DNA of 64,000 nucleotides from Pseudooceanicola sp. (GTDB lineage Bacteria > Pseudomonadota > Alphaproteobacteria > Rhodobacterales > Rhodobacteraceae), in NCBI RefSeq assembly GCF_029213205.1, contig NZ_JARGNH010000008.1:66046-130045 (forward strand), given 5' to 3'. The notes under the pieces are model-generated. The model saw only the letters and a list, made by a program, of their open reading frames with translations, was not told the DNA's origin and made no database searches. Shown here piece after piece: positions 17,708 through 31,045 of the stretch; within the stretch, counting starts at the first letter, position 1, and each line of letters starts with the position of its first letter. A program made the position numbers and the translations under genes.

Positions 17708-18475
17708 TCAGAAAAACACATCCGCCGCAGTGATCGACTGGCGCCCGGACTCCGTGGCCAGGATCAGATGGCCCTGCTCATCCACAGTTTCAAACCGTCC
17801 CGAGGTCTCGGATGTGCTGGTGCGGGCGATGATCACCTCGCCCAGCCGCGCGGCGCGATTGAGCCAGGCATTGCGGATCGGGGCAAAGCCGTAATCGGCA
17901 AAGGATTCTTCGTGATGCGCCATGGCCTTGGCCAGCGGGGTCAGAAAATCCTCGGGGGTGATCAGCACCCCGGTTTCGGAAAACAGCGACACCGGGCGCA
18001 CCGCGTCTTCGGGCAGCAGCCCCGGATCCGGCGCCTCGGCCAGGTTGACGCCGATGCCGACCGCAACCCCGGCGAGCTTGCCACCGCGTTGCACCGTCTC
18101 CAGCAGGATCCCCGCCACCTTGCCGCCATTGATCAGCACGTCATTGGGCCATTTCAGCGCAAAGGGATCGCTGCGCCCGGTCACCGCGACAAAGGCGTCG
18201 TAAAGCGCCAAGGAGGCGACGAAACTGCGCAGCGCCGCCCGGTCCGGGCCTGCCCTCTCGCGGGTGACAAAGGTGCCGGCAAAATTTCCAGCAGGCTGGC
18301 GCCAGACCCGGCCCCGGCGGCCACGCGCGCTGGTCTGGCGTCTGGCCAGGAGCCAGGTCGGTTCCGGCAGGTCGTCGAAACGGCGCTCGGCCTCGTTCAA
18401 GGTGCTGTCGGTTTCCTCCAGCACGATGCGGGCATAGCCCTTTGGCCAGTCCTGAACAGGGATGTTCCGGCTCAC
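17708..18475 (-). CDS. birA: Biotin-[acetyl-CoA-carboxylase] ligase
   Basis: Attaches biotin to the carrier domain of biotin-dependent carboxylases. The 255 residues hold only the catalytic and C-terminal domains; the N-terminal DNA-binding domain of E. coli BirA is absent, so it is not a repressor. The biotinyl-AMP loop reads SARGRRGR, followed by KWPNDVL and GVGIGVNLA. It overlaps the nuoN stop by 4 bases, a common Rhodobacterales arrangement. Confidence 0.94.
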   Translation of the reverse strand: MSRNIPVQDWPKGYARIVLEETDSTLNEAERRFDDLPEPTWLLARRQTSARGRRGRVWRQPAGNFAGTFVTRERAGPDRAALRSFVASLALYDAFVAVTGRSDPFALKWPNDVLINGGKVAGILLETVQRGGKLAGVAVGIGVNLAEAPDPGLLPEDAVRPVSLFSETGVLITPEDFLTPLAKAMAHHEESFADYGFAPIRNAWLNRAARLGEVIIARTSTSETSGRFETVDEQGHLILATESGRQSITAADVFF

Positions 18476-19911
18476 TTAACCAGCGTCATCGCGGCGGCCT
18501 GGGCCGCGGCCTCGACCCCGAAGAGATTGATGATACCGATCACCATGATCGCCGCCGAGGCCATCAGCAGGGTCCAGAGCACCGGCGATCGGCCGGTTTC
18601 CAGCCCGGCGCCTTCGCTGCCGAAATACATGTAATAGACGATGCGCAGGTAATAGAACGCGCCAATCACCGAGGCGATGACCCCAGCCACGGCGAGCCAG
18701 GCCAGGCCACCGTCATAGGCAGCGCGCAGCACATAAAGCTTGCCAAAGAACCCCAGCAACGGCGGCACCCCGGCCAGGCTGAACATCAGGATCAGCACTG
18801 CAAAGGCGCGTCCCGGCTGAACCTTGGAATAGAGATTGAGCGCGGCGATATCGACCACCGGCGCGCCATCACGCTCCATTGTCAGGATAAAGGCAAAGAC
18901 ACCGATATTCATGGTGACGTAGATCGCCATGTAGATCAGCATCGCCTGCACACCCAGCGCCGTGCCCGACGCCAGCCCCATGAGCGCAAAGCCCATATGC
19001 GAGATCGAGGAATAGGCCATCAGCCGTTTGATATTGCTCTGCCCGATCGCCGCCACCGCGCCCAGGAACATCGACAGCACCGCCAACAGCGCCACCACCT
19101 GCTGCCAATCGCCGGTCACCCCGCCAAAGGCATCATGCATCACCCGGGCGAACAGAGCCATCGCCGCGACCTTGGGCGCGGTCGCAAAGAAGGCGGTCAC
19201 CGGGGTCGGCGCGCCCTCATAGACATCCGGGGTCCACATGTGGAACGGCACCGCCGAAACCTTGAAGGCGAGACCGGAAATCATGAACACCAGGCCAAAC
19301 AGCAGCCCGATCGGCGCATGCCCACCCTCAGCCGCGGCGATGATGCCGCTGAACAGGGTGGTTCCGGCAAAGCCATAGATCAGCGAGGCACCATAGAGCA
19401 GCAGGCCCGAGGACAGCGCGCCCAGCACGAAATACTTCAACCCGGCTTCGGTCGATTTCACACTGTCGCGGCGCATCGAGGCAACGACGTAGAGCGCCAG
19501 CGATTGCAGCTCCACCCCCATATAGACCGCCATCAGATCTCCCGCCGAGACCATCATCATCATGCCGACCGCGGCCAGGGCCACCAGGATCGGGTATTCG
19601 AATTTCAGAATGCCGCGACGGGCCATGTATTCCTGCCCCATCACCAGCACCGCCGCCGCCGAGAACAGGATCACCACCTTGGCGAAACGGGCAAAACCGT
19701 CGTCAATGAACATGCCGCCGAAGGCCGTCACCCGGTCGCTGGAGCCATTGGCCATGATCCAGAGGCCAAGAATGCCAAAGATCACCGCCGTGACCCAGAC
19801 CAGCAACCCCGCTGCCTTGTCCTTTGAGGTGTAAACGGCCCCGATCAACGCGATCATGGCGTAGATCGACAGGATGATTTCCGGAAGGATGACGCTCAGA
19901 TCGGCCTGCAT
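18472..19911 (-). CDS. nuoN: NADH-quinone oxidoreductase subunit N
   Basis: A proton-pumping membrane subunit of complex I related to Mrp antiporters, 479 residues with about 14 transmembrane helices. The conserved core reads [16 protein letters not shown], with the Lys/His of the proton channel, and [16 protein letters not shown]. It is the last canonical nuo gene and is coupled to birA. Confidence 0.97.
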   Translation of the reverse strand: MQADLSVILPEIILSIYAMIALIGAVYTSKDKAAGLLVWVTAVIFGILGLWIMANGSSDRVTAFGGMFIDDGFARFAKVVILFSAAAVLVMGQEYMARRGILKFEYPILVALAAVGMMMMVSAGDLMAVYMGVELQSLALYVVASMRRDSVKSTEAGLKYFVLGALSSGLLLYGASLIYGFAGTTLFSGIIAAAEGGHAPIGLLFGLVFMISGLAFKVSAVPFHMWTPDVYEGAPTPVTAFFATAPKVAAMALFARVMHDAFGGVTGDWQQVVALLAVLSMFLGAVAAIGQSNIKRLMAYSSISHMGFALMGLASGTALGVQAMLIYMAIYVTMNIGVFAFILTMERDGAPVVDIAALNLYSKVQPGRAFAVLILMFSLAGVPPLLGFFGKLYVLRAAYDGGLAWLAVAGVIASVIGAFYYLRIVYYMYFGSEGAGLETGRSPVLWTLLMASAAIMVIGIINLFGVEAAAQAAAMTLVK

Positions 19912-19925
19912 CGTCGGGCTCTCCG

Positions 19926-21469
<1,544 letters not shown>

Positions 21470-21473
<4 letters not shown>

Positions 21474-23566
21474 TCAGCCCCCCCGCCGATCGACATCCAG
21501 GTGACAAGAATCGCGATCCCGACCACCATGGCGAGGGCATAGGTAAAGATATAGCCCGACTGCGCCCGTCCCGCGAGGCGGGTAAGGAACGGCACGATTC
21601 CCAGCGCCACCCCGTTGATGCCGCCGTCGATGACGCCCTGATCGCCCTTCTTCCAGAAGAACCGGCCAAGCCACATCGCGGGCCGGATAAAGATAAAGCT
21701 GTAGATCTCGTCGAAATACCATTTGTTCAGCAGGAACAGATACAGCGGTCGCTGGCTCTCGGCCAGGCGCTTGGGCAGCGCCGGATTGACGATGTAGAAC
21801 AACCAGGCGGTAAACAGGCCAATCAGCATCGCGATGAACGGGCTGATCTTGACCCAGGTCGGGGCATGGTGCGCGTCATCCATCACATGATTGTCGGCGC
21901 CCATATAGATCGCACCAGCCGGGGCCATGCCCGCGCCATGATCCGCCACCGGGGCCGCGCCGTGGCCATCATCGTTGGCCTCACCATGACCGCTGTCCGC
22001 CGTCACGCCATGTCCGGCCTCGCCCGCCTCGGCATGGGCTTCGATGCCAAAGAAGGCATTGACCTTGTGATGGTCGCCAAAGAACGCGCCATACCAGACC
22101 ATCCCTGAGAACACCGCGCCGAGTGCCAGAACCCCGAGCGGGATCAGCATCACTTTGGGGCTTTCATGGGCGTGATCATGGGTGTGTTTGTCGCCGCGCG
22201 CGGTGCCAAAGAAGGTCATGAAGATCAGCCGCCAGGAATAGAACGAGGTGAACAGTGCCGCGATCACCAGCATCCAGAAGCCATAGCCACCGGCGGTGCC
22301 CGCCCAGGCGCTTTCGATGATGGCATCCTTGGACAGGAACCCGGCAAAGCCGATGGTTGTCAGCGGGATGCCGACCCCGGTGATCGCCAGGGTGCCGATC
22401 AGCATCGCGTAATAGGTCAGCGGGATCTTTTTGCGCAGCCCGCCGTAATTTCGCATGTCCTGCTCATGGTGCATCGCATGGATAACCGACCCGGCGCCAA
22501 GGAACAGCATCGCCTTAAAGAACGCATGGGTGAGCAGGTGGAACATCGCCGCCGAATAGACGCCGACCCCTGCCGCCACGAACATATAACCAAGCTGGCT
22601 ACAGGTCGAATAGGCGATCACCCGTTTGATATCGTTCTGCACCAGACCAACGGTCGCGGCAAAGAACGCGGTGCTGGCGCCGATGAACACGATCAGGTTC
22701 TTGGCGTCGGGCGCATATTCGACCAGCGGCGACATCCGGCAGATCATGAACACGCCGGCGGTGACCATGGTGGCCGCGTGGATCAGCGCCGACACCGGGG
22801 TCGGCCCCTCCATCGCATCGGGCAGCCAGGTGTGCAGGAACAATTGGGCCGATTTGCCCATCGCGCCGATGAACAGCAACATCACGATGATCTCGGCTGC
22901 GTTCCAGCTATAGCCGAGGAAGCTAAGCTCGGTCTCGGCCAGGCGCGGTGCCTCGGCAAAGATGGTGTCGAGGTCGATGCTGTCGACCAGGAAGAACAGC
23001 GCCAGCATGCCCAGGATAAAGCCGAAATCGCCGACCCGGTTGACCACGAAGGCCTTGATCGCCGCAGCGTTCGCTGACGGCTTGCGGTAATAAAACCCGA
23101 TCAACAGGTAAGAGGCGACGCCGACGCCCTCCCAACCAAAGAACATCTGCACCAGGTTGTTGGCGGTCACCAGCATCAGCATGGTGAAGGTGAAGAAGGA
23201 CAGATAGGCAAAGAAGCGCGGCTTGTAGCTTTCGCCTTCCTTGAAGGCCGGGTCATGCGCCATGTAGCCAAAGCTGTAGAGGTGCACGAAGGCCGAAACC
23301 GTGGTCACCACGATCAGCATGATCGCGGTCAGCCGGTCGAGGCGGATCGCCCATTCGGTGGCCAGGGTGCCACTTTCGATCCAGCGCATCAGCGGGATGT
23401 GCTGAGTCACCTCGCCCAGCGACAGAAAGGTGATCCAGGACAGGGCACAGGCCACGAACAGCAGCCCGGTGGTGACCCACATCGCCCCGCGTTCGGTGAT
23501 GATACGCCAGCCGAACCCGGCAATCAGCGCGCCGATCAGCGGCAGGAAAAGGATGAGCTGGACCAT
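21470..23566 (-). CDS. nuoL: NADH-quinone oxidoreductase subunit L
   Basis: The largest antiporter-like subunit of complex I, with the lateral helix, 698 residues. Motifs: [20 protein letters not shown] and [18 protein letters not shown]. It is longer than E. coli NuoL (613) mainly because of a His/Gly/Ala-rich insertion at about residues 508-572 ([11 protein letters not shown] to [12 protein letters not shown]), before the long amphipathic helix; see findings. Confidence 0.97.
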
Positions 23567-23571
23567 GGCGA

Positions 23572-23877
23572 TCAGCCTTTCATCACGTTGACGTCTTCCA
23601 CGGCGATAGAGCCGCGGTTTCGGTAAAAACAGACCAGAATGGCCAGGCCAATCGCCGCCTCGGCAGCGGCCACGGTCAGCACGAACAGGGTAAACACCTG
23701 CCCGGTCAGATCGTTCAGAAAGCTGGAAAAGGACACCAGGTTGATGTTGACCGACAGCAGGATCAACTCGATCGACATCAACAGAATGATGACGTTCTTC
23801 CGGTTCAGGAATATCCCGAAGATCCCGGTGACGAACAGCGCTGCTGCCACCGTCAGATAATGTTCAAGTCCGATCAT
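23572..23877 (-). CDS. nuoK: NADH-quinone oxidoreductase subunit K
   Basis: 101 residues with three transmembrane helices. The conserved glutamates that help form the proton path are in [15 protein letters not shown] and [13 protein letters not shown]. Standard length; 5 bases separate it from nuoL. Confidence 0.97.
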   Translation of the reverse strand: MIGLEHYLTVAAALFVTGIFGIFLNRKNVIILLMSIELILLSVNINLVSFSSFLNDLTGQVFTLFVLTVAAAEAAIGLAILVCFYRNRGSIAVEDVNVMKG

Positions 23878-23943
23878 GTCGTCCCTCTCGGTCCTTTACG
23901 TCCCGCTGCCGGATTGCCCGGCGTTCTTGTCGTCCGGCGTGGG

Positions 23944-24552
23944 CTAGAGGCCCTGCCCCGGTTTCACATCCTTCAGTTCCATCGCCTTGGCTGGATCGCG
24001 CCACATCTGCGCCAGCACGTTCTGGCGTTTGACATCGCTGCGGTGCCGGACGGTCAGGACGATCGCCCCGATCATCGCCACCAGCAGGATCAGCCCGGCC
24101 AGTTGGAACAGCAGGAAATATTTCTCATAGATCAACAGGCCGATTGCCGCAGTGTTCTCGACACCTTCCGGAGTGACCGCCTGCCGGGCGCTCTGGGCGC
24201 TATCGGCCTCGATCCACGACCCGTAGGCGAGCGCGAATTGCATCAGCAAAATAAGCCCGATCAACAGCGCCAGCGGCATGTAGCGGGCCATTTCGGCCTT
24301 CAGCTCGGCGAAATCGACGTCGAGCATCATCACCACGAACAGGAACAGCACCGCGACCGCGCCGACATAGACAATGATCAGCAGCATCGCGACAAACTCA
24401 GCACCCAGCAGCACGAACAGCCCGGCCGCCGACAGGAACGTCAGGATCAGCCACAGCACCGAATGGACCGGGTTGCGGGAAATCACCGTGAACAGCCCAC
24501 CCGCCAGCAGCGAGACGGCGAACAGATAAAAGGCAAGCACCGCGACACTCAT
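23944..24552 (-). CDS. nuoJ: NADH-quinone oxidoreductase subunit J
   Basis: A membrane subunit of 202 residues with five predicted helices; its third helix carries the pi-bulge region [17 protein letters not shown]. The C-terminus is a short soluble tail. It overlaps the preceding CMD-family gene by 4 bases (ATGA) and is followed by 66 bases before nuoK. Confidence 0.96.
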   Translation of the reverse strand: MSVAVLAFYLFAVSLLAGGLFTVISRNPVHSVLWLILTFLSAAGLFVLLGAEFVAMLLIIVYVGAVAVLFLFVVMMLDVDFAELKAEMARYMPLALLIGLILLMQFALAYGSWIEADSAQSARQAVTPEGVENTAAIGLLIYEKYFLLFQLAGLILLVAMIGAIVLTVRHRSDVKRQNVLAQMWRDPAKAMELKDVKPGQGL

Positions 24553-24956
24553 TCCTCTTCCCCTTCCATTTCGTCCATGACCTCTTTGGCCAGCACACCG
24601 GCCTTGGTCACAGCCGGAACCCCGGCAAACATGGTCATCTGGGCGATGGCCTCGGCCACCTCCTGATGGGTGGCACCGGCCGCGATCAGGTGGCGCACGG
24701 TCAGCCGCAGCTGACTTTCGGCCTGGGCGCCCTGAATCACCAGACCGGCCAGCATCAGGAACAGCCGGGTCTTGGAGTCGAGGCCATCCTTGTTAAAGGA
24801 TTTGCCAAAGGCCATTTCCATGAATTCCTTGGGCAACGTCGGCCAGATCGCCTCAAACCCCTTGGGATTGAAGTTTTCCAGTGCCGGATTCATCGCCTTG
24901 GCCATCGCCTGCGCTTGTTCCAGCATCGCCTCAAACGGATTGCGGGCGTCAGCCAT
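24549..24956 (-). CDS. Carboxymuconolactone decarboxylase-like (AhpD fold) protein in the nuo operon
   Basis: 135 residues. The middle reads [20 protein letters not shown], then [18 protein letters not shown] and FAGVPAV, the helical pattern of the CMD family. The Cys-x-x-Cys pair of true AhpD peroxidases is absent, so a redox role through that motif is unlikely. It sits between nuoI and nuoJ and shares a start/stop overlap with nuoJ, so it is co-translated with complex I. Role unknown. Confidence 0.75.
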   Translation of the reverse strand: MADARNPFEAMLEQAQAMAKAMNPALENFNPKGFEAIWPTLPKEFMEMAFGKSFNKDGLDSKTRLFLMLAGLVIQGAQAESQLRLTVRHLIAAGATHQEVAEAIAQMTMFAGVPAVTKAGVLAKEVMDEMEGEEE

Positions 24957-24993
24957 CAGCCTCGCCCTCCTGGGTTATGTCCGCTGCGGCAAT

Positions 24994-25488
24994 TCATCTG
25001 TAGGGCGCATCCGTTTCCAGGTTGCGAGCAATCTCGGCCTCCCAGCGGTCGCCATTGGCGAGCAACCGGGACTTGTCATAGAACAGCTCTTCGCGGGTCT
25101 CGGTGGCGAATTCGAAATTCGGCCCCTCGACAATGGCGTCAACCGGGCAGGCCTCCTGGCAGAAACCGCAATAGATGCATTTTGTCATGTCGATGTCATA
25201 GCGGGTGGTGCGGCGGCTGCCGTCCTCGCGCGGTTCCGCATCGATGGTGATCGCCTGCGCCGGGCAGACCGCCTCGCACAGCTTGCAGGCGATGCAGCGT
25301 TCCTCGCCATTCGGATAGCGGCGCAAGGCATGCTCGCCGCGGAACCGCGGGCTGAGCGGGCCCTTTTCATGCGGATAGTTCAGCGTCGCCTTGGGTTTGA
25401 AGAAATAGATCATCCCCATCTTGAAGCCCTTGAGGATGTCCGTCAGCAGGAAATATTTCGCTGCCCGGCCATAGTCGATATTCGCCAT
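24994..25488 (-). CDS. nuoI: NADH-quinone oxidoreductase subunit I
   Basis: A peripheral-arm subunit of 164 residues carrying clusters N6a and N6b through two ferredoxin motifs, [12 protein letters not shown] and [12 protein letters not shown]. The start is [13 protein letters not shown] at 25488; a longer reading frame upstream overlaps nuoH and is rejected. One base lies between this start codon and the nuoH stop. Confidence 0.97.
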   Translation of the reverse strand: MANIDYGRAAKYFLLTDILKGFKMGMIYFFKPKATLNYPHEKGPLSPRFRGEHALRRYPNGEERCIACKLCEAVCPAQAITIDAEPREDGSRRTTRYDIDMTKCIYCGFCQEACPVDAIVEGPNFEFATETREELFYDKSRLLANGDRWEAEIARNLETDAPYR

Positions 25489-25489
25489 G

Positions 25490-26530
25490 TCAGCCCCCCA
25501 TCGCCCAGCGAGCCCAAAAGCCACCGAACACTTCGAATTTCGCCAGGAATGCAACCAGAACGACCCAGAACAGCGACAGCGGCAGGAACACCTTCCAGCC
25601 AATCCGCATCAATTGGTCGTAGCGGTAGCGCGGCACGATGGCCTTGACCATCGAGAACACAAAGAACGCCACCAGCATCTTGCCGGCCATCCACAGGAAC
25701 CCGTCCGGCAGGCCCGGCACCGGCGACAGCCAGCCGCCAAAGAACAGCAGCGACACCAGCGCGCACATCAGCACGATGGCGACATATTCGCCGATCATGA
25801 ACAACAGGAACGGGGTCGAGGAATATTCGACCTGATAGCCCGCGACCAGTTCAGACTCAGCCTCGGGCAGGTCGAACGGCGGGCGGTTGGTTTCCGCCAG
25901 GGCTGAGATGAAGAACAGGATGACCATCGGGAAATGCGGCAGCCAATACCAGTTCAGCAGCCCCAGATTGCCGTCCTGCGCATGCACAATATCGCTGAGG
26001 TTCAGCGAGCCGGTGGAAATGATCACCCCGATGATGATCAGCCCGATCGAGACCTCATAAGAGATCATTTGCGCGGCAGACCGAAGCGAGCCGAGGAACG
26101 GATATTTCGAATTCGACGCCCAACCGCCCATGATCACGCCGTATACCTCAAGCGAGGAGACCGCGAAGATATAGAGGATGGCGACATTGATATCCGAAAG
26201 GATCCAGCCGTCGTTGAATGGAATTACCGCCCAGGCGATCATCGCCAGCGCGAAGGAGGTCAGCGGCGCCATCAGGAACACCGCCCGATCTGCCCCAGCC
26301 GGGATCACCACCTCTTTGGTGATGTATTTGATGAAATCCGCGAAGCTCTGCAGCAGGCCGAACACGCCCACCACGTTCGGGCCCTTGCGCAACTGCACCG
26401 CCGCCCAGATTTTCCGGTCGGCATAGAGCAGAAACGCCAGTGCCACCAGCAGCGGCACCACGATCAGCAACACCTGCCCGATAATCAGCAGGGCGATCCC
26501 CAGCGGATGAGAGGTAAAGAATTCAGCCAT
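25490..26530 (-). CDS. nuoH: NADH-quinone oxidoreductase subunit H
   Basis: The membrane subunit that forms much of the quinone chamber, 346 residues with eight or nine helices. Motifs: [27 protein letters not shown] and [20 protein letters not shown] with its conserved acidic residues. Confidence 0.97.
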   Translation of the reverse strand: MAEFFTSHPLGIALLIIGQVLLIVVPLLVALAFLLYADRKIWAAVQLRKGPNVVGVFGLLQSFADFIKYITKEVVIPAGADRAVFLMAPLTSFALAMIAWAVIPFNDGWILSDINVAILYIFAVSSLEVYGVIMGGWASNSKYPFLGSLRSAAQMISYEVSIGLIIIGVIISTGSLNLSDIVHAQDGNLGLLNWYWLPHFPMVILFFISALAETNRPPFDLPEAESELVAGYQVEYSSTPFLLFMIGEYVAIVLMCALVSLLFFGGWLSPVPGLPDGFLWMAGKMLVAFFVFSMVKAIVPRYRYDQLMRIGWKVFLPLSLFWVVLVAFLAKFEVFGGFWARWAMGG

Positions 26531-26547
26531 CTGTCCCTACGCGCCTT

Positions 26548-26988
26548 TCATACCGTCGGAATCTTGCGTTCCGTGCAGTCTGCAACCACGACCTCTGCGT
26601 CAATGGTCCTGAGCCCATCCGGCAGTGCCGCCGAGATGGTATAAACAGCATCCGCCTGCCAGAGGCCAGCCTCTTGGGCGACATTTGTGCGCAGATGCCG
26701 TGCAAAACCGTAGCCACGGATCAATGCATAACGCGCTGCGGCGCATTCGGCATAGTCGGCCACGTCTTCGCCATCCCGCGCGCCCCGCATACGGACGTGG
26801 AAATTCACCAGGTCGCCGTCCAGCAACCGGGTCTCAATGCCCTCATAAGATGGGGCATAGGGGCCGGTGAACCGCGCTTCGGCGCGGGCCACGGCGGCCT
26901 GCTTTGCTGTCATGCCCTCATCGTCCGACGCCGGGGCGCAGGCCACCAGCCCGGTCAGGGCCAGAGAGAGGAGGGCAAAACGACGCAT
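26548..26988 (-). CDS. Predicted lipoprotein between nuoG and nuoH
   Basis: 146 residues. A signal sequence MRRFALLSLALTGLVAC ends with a lipobox (LVAC), so the protein is probably lipid-anchored on the periplasmic side. Two further Cys occur (AECAAARY and VVADCTERK). I chose the ATG at 26988, one base after the nuoG stop, because the signal peptide begins there. No known domain recognised. Being inside the complex I operon suggests an assembly or accessory role, which is inference. Confidence 0.75.
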   Translation of the reverse strand: MRRFALLSLALTGLVACAPASDDEGMTAKQAAVARAEARFTGPYAPSYEGIETRLLDGDLVNFHVRMRGARDGEDVADYAECAAARYALIRGYGFARHLRTNVAQEAGLWQADAVYTISAALPDGLRTIDAEVVVADCTERKIPTV

Positions 26989-26989
26989 C

Positions 26990-29008
26990 TTATTCTGCCG
27001 CCATCGCGGTGTCATTGCGCGCCTTGGCGCGGGCCGACAGATCGGCCATCACCTCGGAGGCGCGGGCAATCGGATTGGTCAGGTAGAAATCCCCGAGTGC
27101 CGCGACAAAACTCGCCTCGCCCAGCTGACCCGACTCAAGCGGTTGCCAGTCGTTTTCCGGCACCGTGTCGATCCCCTTCAGATGCGGCACCTCGGCGACC
27201 AGCGTCTGACGCAGCTGTGCCAGGCTGTCATAGGGCAGCGTCGCGTCCAGCTCAGCCGAAAGCGCCCGCAGGATCGCCCAGTTTTCCTTGGCCTGGCCCG
27301 GTGCGAATCCGGCGCGCAGCGCCAGCTGCGGGCGGCCTTCGGTGTTGACGAACAGCCCGCTCTCTTCGGTCCAGGCGGCGCCCGGCAGAATCACATCGGC
27401 GCGGTGCGCGCCCCGGTCGCCATGGCTGCCTTGGTAGATGACAAAGGGCCCGGGCGCGATATCGACCTCATCGGCGCCGAGGTTGTAAACCACCTCAGCC
27501 CCGTCCAGTGCCGCAGGCAGGCCACCCGCCGTCACCGCATCGACATCCATCGCCCCAACCCGACCCGCGGCGGTGTGCAGCACCAGCAGCTTGCCATTGG
27601 AGCGCTCGACTGCGGTCATCACTTCGGCCAGAACCGCCGCGCCATCGGCCTCGCGCAGCGCGCCCTGGCCAACGATCATCACCGAGTTCTTTTCCTTGAT
27701 GTCGCCGAAGTCATGCTTGGCCAGCCCGGCCAGCGCCTTGCGGTCATTGCCCATGTCAAAGACGTCATAGCTCAACCCGGCCGGGACACCGATGCCACCG
27801 ATCTGGGCACCGTTCAACCAAGCCTTGCGGATCCGGGCATTCAGAACCGGCGCCTCAACTTCTGGATTGGTTCCAATCAGCATAATGTAGGCGGCGCTGT
27901 CGATATCCTCGATCGAGGCGGTGCCAACATAGGCGGAGCGGTTGCCAACAGGCAGCTTCGCGCCGTCGGTGCGGCATTCGACAGAACCGCCCTGCCCCTC
28001 GATCAGCTGTTTCAGCGCAAAGGCGGCCTCGACCGGGGCCAGATCACCGACCAGCCCGGCCAGTTTCTTGCCCTGCATCGCCGTCGCGGCGGCGCTCAGC
28101 GCCTCGGGCCAGGTGGCCGGGCGCAGCTTGCCGTTTTCACGGATATAGGGCGTGTCCAGCCGTTGCCGACGCAGCCCGTCCCAGACAAAGCGGGTCTTGT
28201 CGGAAATCCATTCCTCGTTCACCCCGTCATGGTTGCGCGGCAGGATGCGCATCACTTCGCGGCCCTTGGTGTCGACGCGGATCGAGGATCCAAGCGCGTC
28301 CATCACGTCGATGGTTTCGGTCTTGGTCAGCTCCCACGGACGGGCAGTAAAGGCGTAAGGCTTTGAAACCAGAGCCCCAACCGGGCAGAGATCAATGATA
28401 TTGCCCTGCATGTTGGAATTCAGCGTCTGGTTCAGGTAGCTGGTGATCTCGGCATCTTCGCCGCGCCCGGTCTGGCCCATCTGGGTGATCCCGGCGACCT
28501 CAGAGGTGAAGCGCACGCAGCGGGTGCAGGAAATGCAGCGGGTCATATGGGTTTCAACCAGCGGCCCGAGATCGAGATCGTCGCTGGCGCGCTTGGGTTC
28601 GCGGAAGCGCGAGAAATCGACGCCATAGGCCATCGCCTGATCCTGCAGATCACATTCACCGCCCTGATCGCAGATCGGGCAATCCAGCGGGTGGTTGATC
28701 AGCAGGAATTCCATCACCCCCTCGCGGGCCTTTTTGACCATCGGCGAGTTGGTTTTCACCACCGGCGGCGCGCCTTCCGGCCCGGGGCGCAGATCCTTGA
28801 CCTGCATCGCACAAGAGGCGGCGGGTTTCGGCGGGCCGCCAACAACCTCGACCAGACACATCCGGCAATTGCCGGCGATCGACAGGCGTTCATGGTAGCA
28901 AAAGCGCGGCACTTCGACCCCGGCCTGTTCGCAGGCCTGGATCAGGGTCAGCGCCGGGTCGACCTCGACCTCGATACCGTCAATGATGATCTTGCGAAGG
29001 TCCGCCAT
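26990..29008 (-). CDS. nuoG: NADH-quinone oxidoreductase subunit G
   Basis: The large Fe-S subunit, 672 residues. The N-terminal [2Fe-2S] motif is [15 protein letters not shown] followed by CAMQ; then the His-ligated cluster region [18 protein letters not shown] and the [10 protein letters not shown] cluster. The remainder is the molybdopterin-oxidoreductase-like domain without cofactor. Confidence 0.97.
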   Translation of the reverse strand: MADLRKIIIDGIEVEVDPALTLIQACEQAGVEVPRFCYHERLSIAGNCRMCLVEVVGGPPKPAASCAMQVKDLRPGPEGAPPVVKTNSPMVKKAREGVMEFLLINHPLDCPICDQGGECDLQDQAMAYGVDFSRFREPKRASDDLDLGPLVETHMTRCISCTRCVRFTSEVAGITQMGQTGRGEDAEITSYLNQTLNSNMQGNIIDLCPVGALVSKPYAFTARPWELTKTETIDVMDALGSSIRVDTKGREVMRILPRNHDGVNEEWISDKTRFVWDGLRRQRLDTPYIRENGKLRPATWPEALSAAATAMQGKKLAGLVGDLAPVEAAFALKQLIEGQGGSVECRTDGAKLPVGNRSAYVGTASIEDIDSAAYIMLIGTNPEVEAPVLNARIRKAWLNGAQIGGIGVPAGLSYDVFDMGNDRKALAGLAKHDFGDIKEKNSVMIVGQGALREADGAAVLAEVMTAVERSNGKLLVLHTAAGRVGAMDVDAVTAGGLPAALDGAEVVYNLGADEVDIAPGPFVIYQGSHGDRGAHRADVILPGAAWTEESGLFVNTEGRPQLALRAGFAPGQAKENWAILRALSAELDATLPYDSLAQLRQTLVAEVPHLKGIDTVPENDWQPLESGQLGEASFVAALGDFYLTNPIARASEVMADLSARAKARNDTAMAAE

Positions 29009-29110
29009 ATCCTAGTTCTCCATCAGAAAAGCCCCTGTTCCGGCGGCTCTTCCCATTCATCCCGGCCGCTTACGGCCTGTAATTCAATCCAGCACAGTGC
29101 AAGCCGGGGC

Positions 29111-29491
29111 TTACAACCATCCCTTGCATTCGCCCTTCAGGGTCAGCGTGTCATCGACGATGATCAGCGAACTGTCCGGATCATCCGGGCCGATGGTCCA
29201 GTCGACGCCGGACCAGCCGAAGAATTTCATGCAATATTTCACCGACTCATAGCGGCCTGCCTCTTTGGCGCCCGCCAGGCTCTGGCTGACCTTGTTGACC
29301 GTGACGCTGAATTTCTGCGGCGCCTCGTCGTCCTTGGTCAGCTTGGCGCGGTAATACTTGTCGTCAAAACTCACCCGACCACCGCCAGAAACCCAGCTGA
29401 CGCCGGATTGCACCACACCGCAGCCAGTGAGCGCAACGAGCATCACCGCCAGCACCGCGCGACGCGGCAATGGGCTACGAAACTGGGCCAT
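29111..29491 (-). CDS. Predicted lipoprotein between nuoF and nuoG
   Basis: 126 residues. The signal peptide MAQFRSPLPRRAVLAVMLVA ends in the lipobox LTGC. The mature part is a small, probably beta-rich domain with Cys at CMKF and ECKGWL, perhaps a disulfide. I see no known domain. A longer reading frame upstream runs through nuoF and is not real. The start lies 5 bases after the nuoF stop. Confidence 0.72.
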   Translation of the reverse strand: MAQFRSPLPRRAVLAVMLVALTGCGVVQSGVSWVSGGGRVSFDDKYYRAKLTKDDEAPQKFSVTVNKVSQSLAGAKEAGRYESVKYCMKFFGWSGVDWTIGPDDPDSSLIIVDDTLTLKGECKGWL

Positions 29492-29496
29492 AGCGA

Positions 29497-30792
29497 TCAC
29501 TCCGCCGCCACGGCGGTGACGCCGCGCTTGTGTTTGATCCGGTCCTCGATCTCGCCACGGAAATTCCTGATCAGCCCCTGGATCGGCCAGGCCGCCGCAT
29601 CGCCCAGAGCGCAGATCGTATGGCCCTCGACCTGCTTGGTCACATCCCAGAGCATGTCGATTTCCTCTGGCTCGGCCTCGCCGCGCACCAACCGGTCCAT
29701 CACCCGCATCATCCAGCCGGTGCCCTCGCGGCAGGGGGTGCATTGGCCACAGCTCTCGTGTTTGTAAAACGCCGACAGCCGCCAGATCGCTTTGACGATA
29801 TCGACAGATTTGTCCATCACGATCACCGCAGCGGTGCCCAGCCCCGAGCCAAGCTCGCCGCGCAGATAGTCGAAATCCATCACCGCGTCGCGCATGTTCT
29901 CGCCGCGCACACAGGGCACCGAGGATCCGCCGGGGATCACCGCCAGCAGATTGTCCCAGCCGCCGCGAATGCCACCGCAATGCTTTTCGATCAACTCTTC
30001 AAAGCCGATCGACATCGCTTCTTCGACGACGCAGGGGTTGTTCACATGGCCTGAAATCGCAAACAACTTGGTGCCCGCATTGTTCTCCCGGCCAAAGCCC
30101 GCGAACCAGTCGGCACCACGGCGCAGGATGGTCGGCACGACGGCGATGGATTCGACGTTGTTCACCGTGGTCGGGCAGCCATAAAGCCCTGCCCCGGCAG
30201 GGAACGGCGGTTTCATCCGCGGCATGCCCTTCTTGCCCTCAAGGCTTTCCAGCAGCGCGGTTTCCTCGCCGCAGATATAGGCCCCCGCACCGTGATGCAG
30301 GTAGAGGTCGAAATCATAGCCGGATTTACAGGCGTTCTTGCCGATCAACCCGGCCGCGTAGGCCTCGTCAATCGCCGCCTGCAGCGCCTCGCGCTCGCGG
30401 ATATATTCACCGCGAATATAGATGTAGCAGGCATTCGCCCCCATCGCGAAAGACGCGATCAGGCAGCCCTCGACCAGCGTATGCGGGTCGTGGCGCATGA
30501 TTTCCCGGTCCTTGCAGGTGCCGGGCTCGGATTCATCGGCATTGACCACCAGATAGGAGGGGCGCCCATCGCTTTCCTTGGGCATGAACGACCATTTCAG
30601 CCCGGTCGGGAACCCGGCGCCGCCGCGTCCACGCAGACCCGAGGCCTTCATGATCTCGACGATCTTGTCGCGCCCCAGCGCCAGCAGCCCCTTGGTGCCA
30701 TCCCAATGGCCACGCGCCTGCGCGCCCTTCAGCGTGCGGTCATGCATGCCGTAGATATTGGTGAATATCCGGTCCTGATCCTTGAGCATCAC
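29497..30792 (-). CDS. nuoF: NADH-quinone oxidoreductase subunit F
   Basis: The NADH-oxidising subunit with FMN and cluster N3, 431 residues. FMN/NADH motifs are [13 protein letters not shown] and [12 protein letters not shown]; the [4Fe-4S] ligands are in [12 protein letters not shown] plus a later Cys (HTICALGD). Located between DUF5337 and a lipoprotein gene. Confidence 0.97.
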   Translation of the reverse strand: MMLKDQDRIFTNIYGMHDRTLKGAQARGHWDGTKGLLALGRDKIVEIMKASGLRGRGGAGFPTGLKWSFMPKESDGRPSYLVVNADESEPGTCKDREIMRHDPHTLVEGCLIASFAMGANACYIYIRGEYIREREALQAAIDEAYAAGLIGKNACKSGYDFDLYLHHGAGAYICGEETALLESLEGKKGMPRMKPPFPAGAGLYGCPTTVNNVESIAVVPTILRRGADWFAGFGRENNAGTKLFAISGHVNNPCVVEEAMSIGFEELIEKHCGGIRGGWDNLLAVIPGGSSVPCVRGENMRDAVMDFDYLRGELGSGLGTAAVIVMDKSVDIVKAIWRLSAFYKHESCGQCTPCREGTGWMMRVMDRLVRGEAEPEEIDMLWDVTKQVEGHTICALGDAAAWPIQGLIRNFRGEIEDRIKHKRGVTAVAAE

Positions 30793-30793
30793 G

Positions 30794-31042
30794 CTACCCT
30801 TGCCCCTTGTCGTTCAATTGTTGGCGCAGACGCCAGATTTGCCAGAGGTTGACAAAGACCCAGACGAAGCCCGCGATCGCCGCCATGTCGAACAGAAAGA
30901 CAAAGCGAACTGGCAGGCCCAGCCAGGGCACCAGCGCGGTGCCAACCAGCCATATCAGCATGGTGCCTGCGATCACCAGGGCGACAACGCGCCCGCGTCG
31001 GGCCAGCGCCCGTTCGCTGTCTTGCCGGTTTGCCATGTTCAT
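30794..31042 (-). CDS. DUF5337 family membrane protein
   Basis: 82 residues with two transmembrane segments ([20 protein letters not shown] and [20 protein letters not shown]) between charged ends. The pattern fits DUF5337, which I recall mainly from Rhodobacterales nuo operons. ATG at 31042 or 31036 could be used. It ends 1 base before nuoF begins. Confidence 0.75.
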   Translation of the reverse strand: MNMANRQDSERALARRGRVVALVIAGTMLIWLVGTALVPWLGLPVRFVFLFDMAAIAGFVWVFVNLWQIWRLRQQLNDKGQG

Positions 31043-31045
31043 CGG

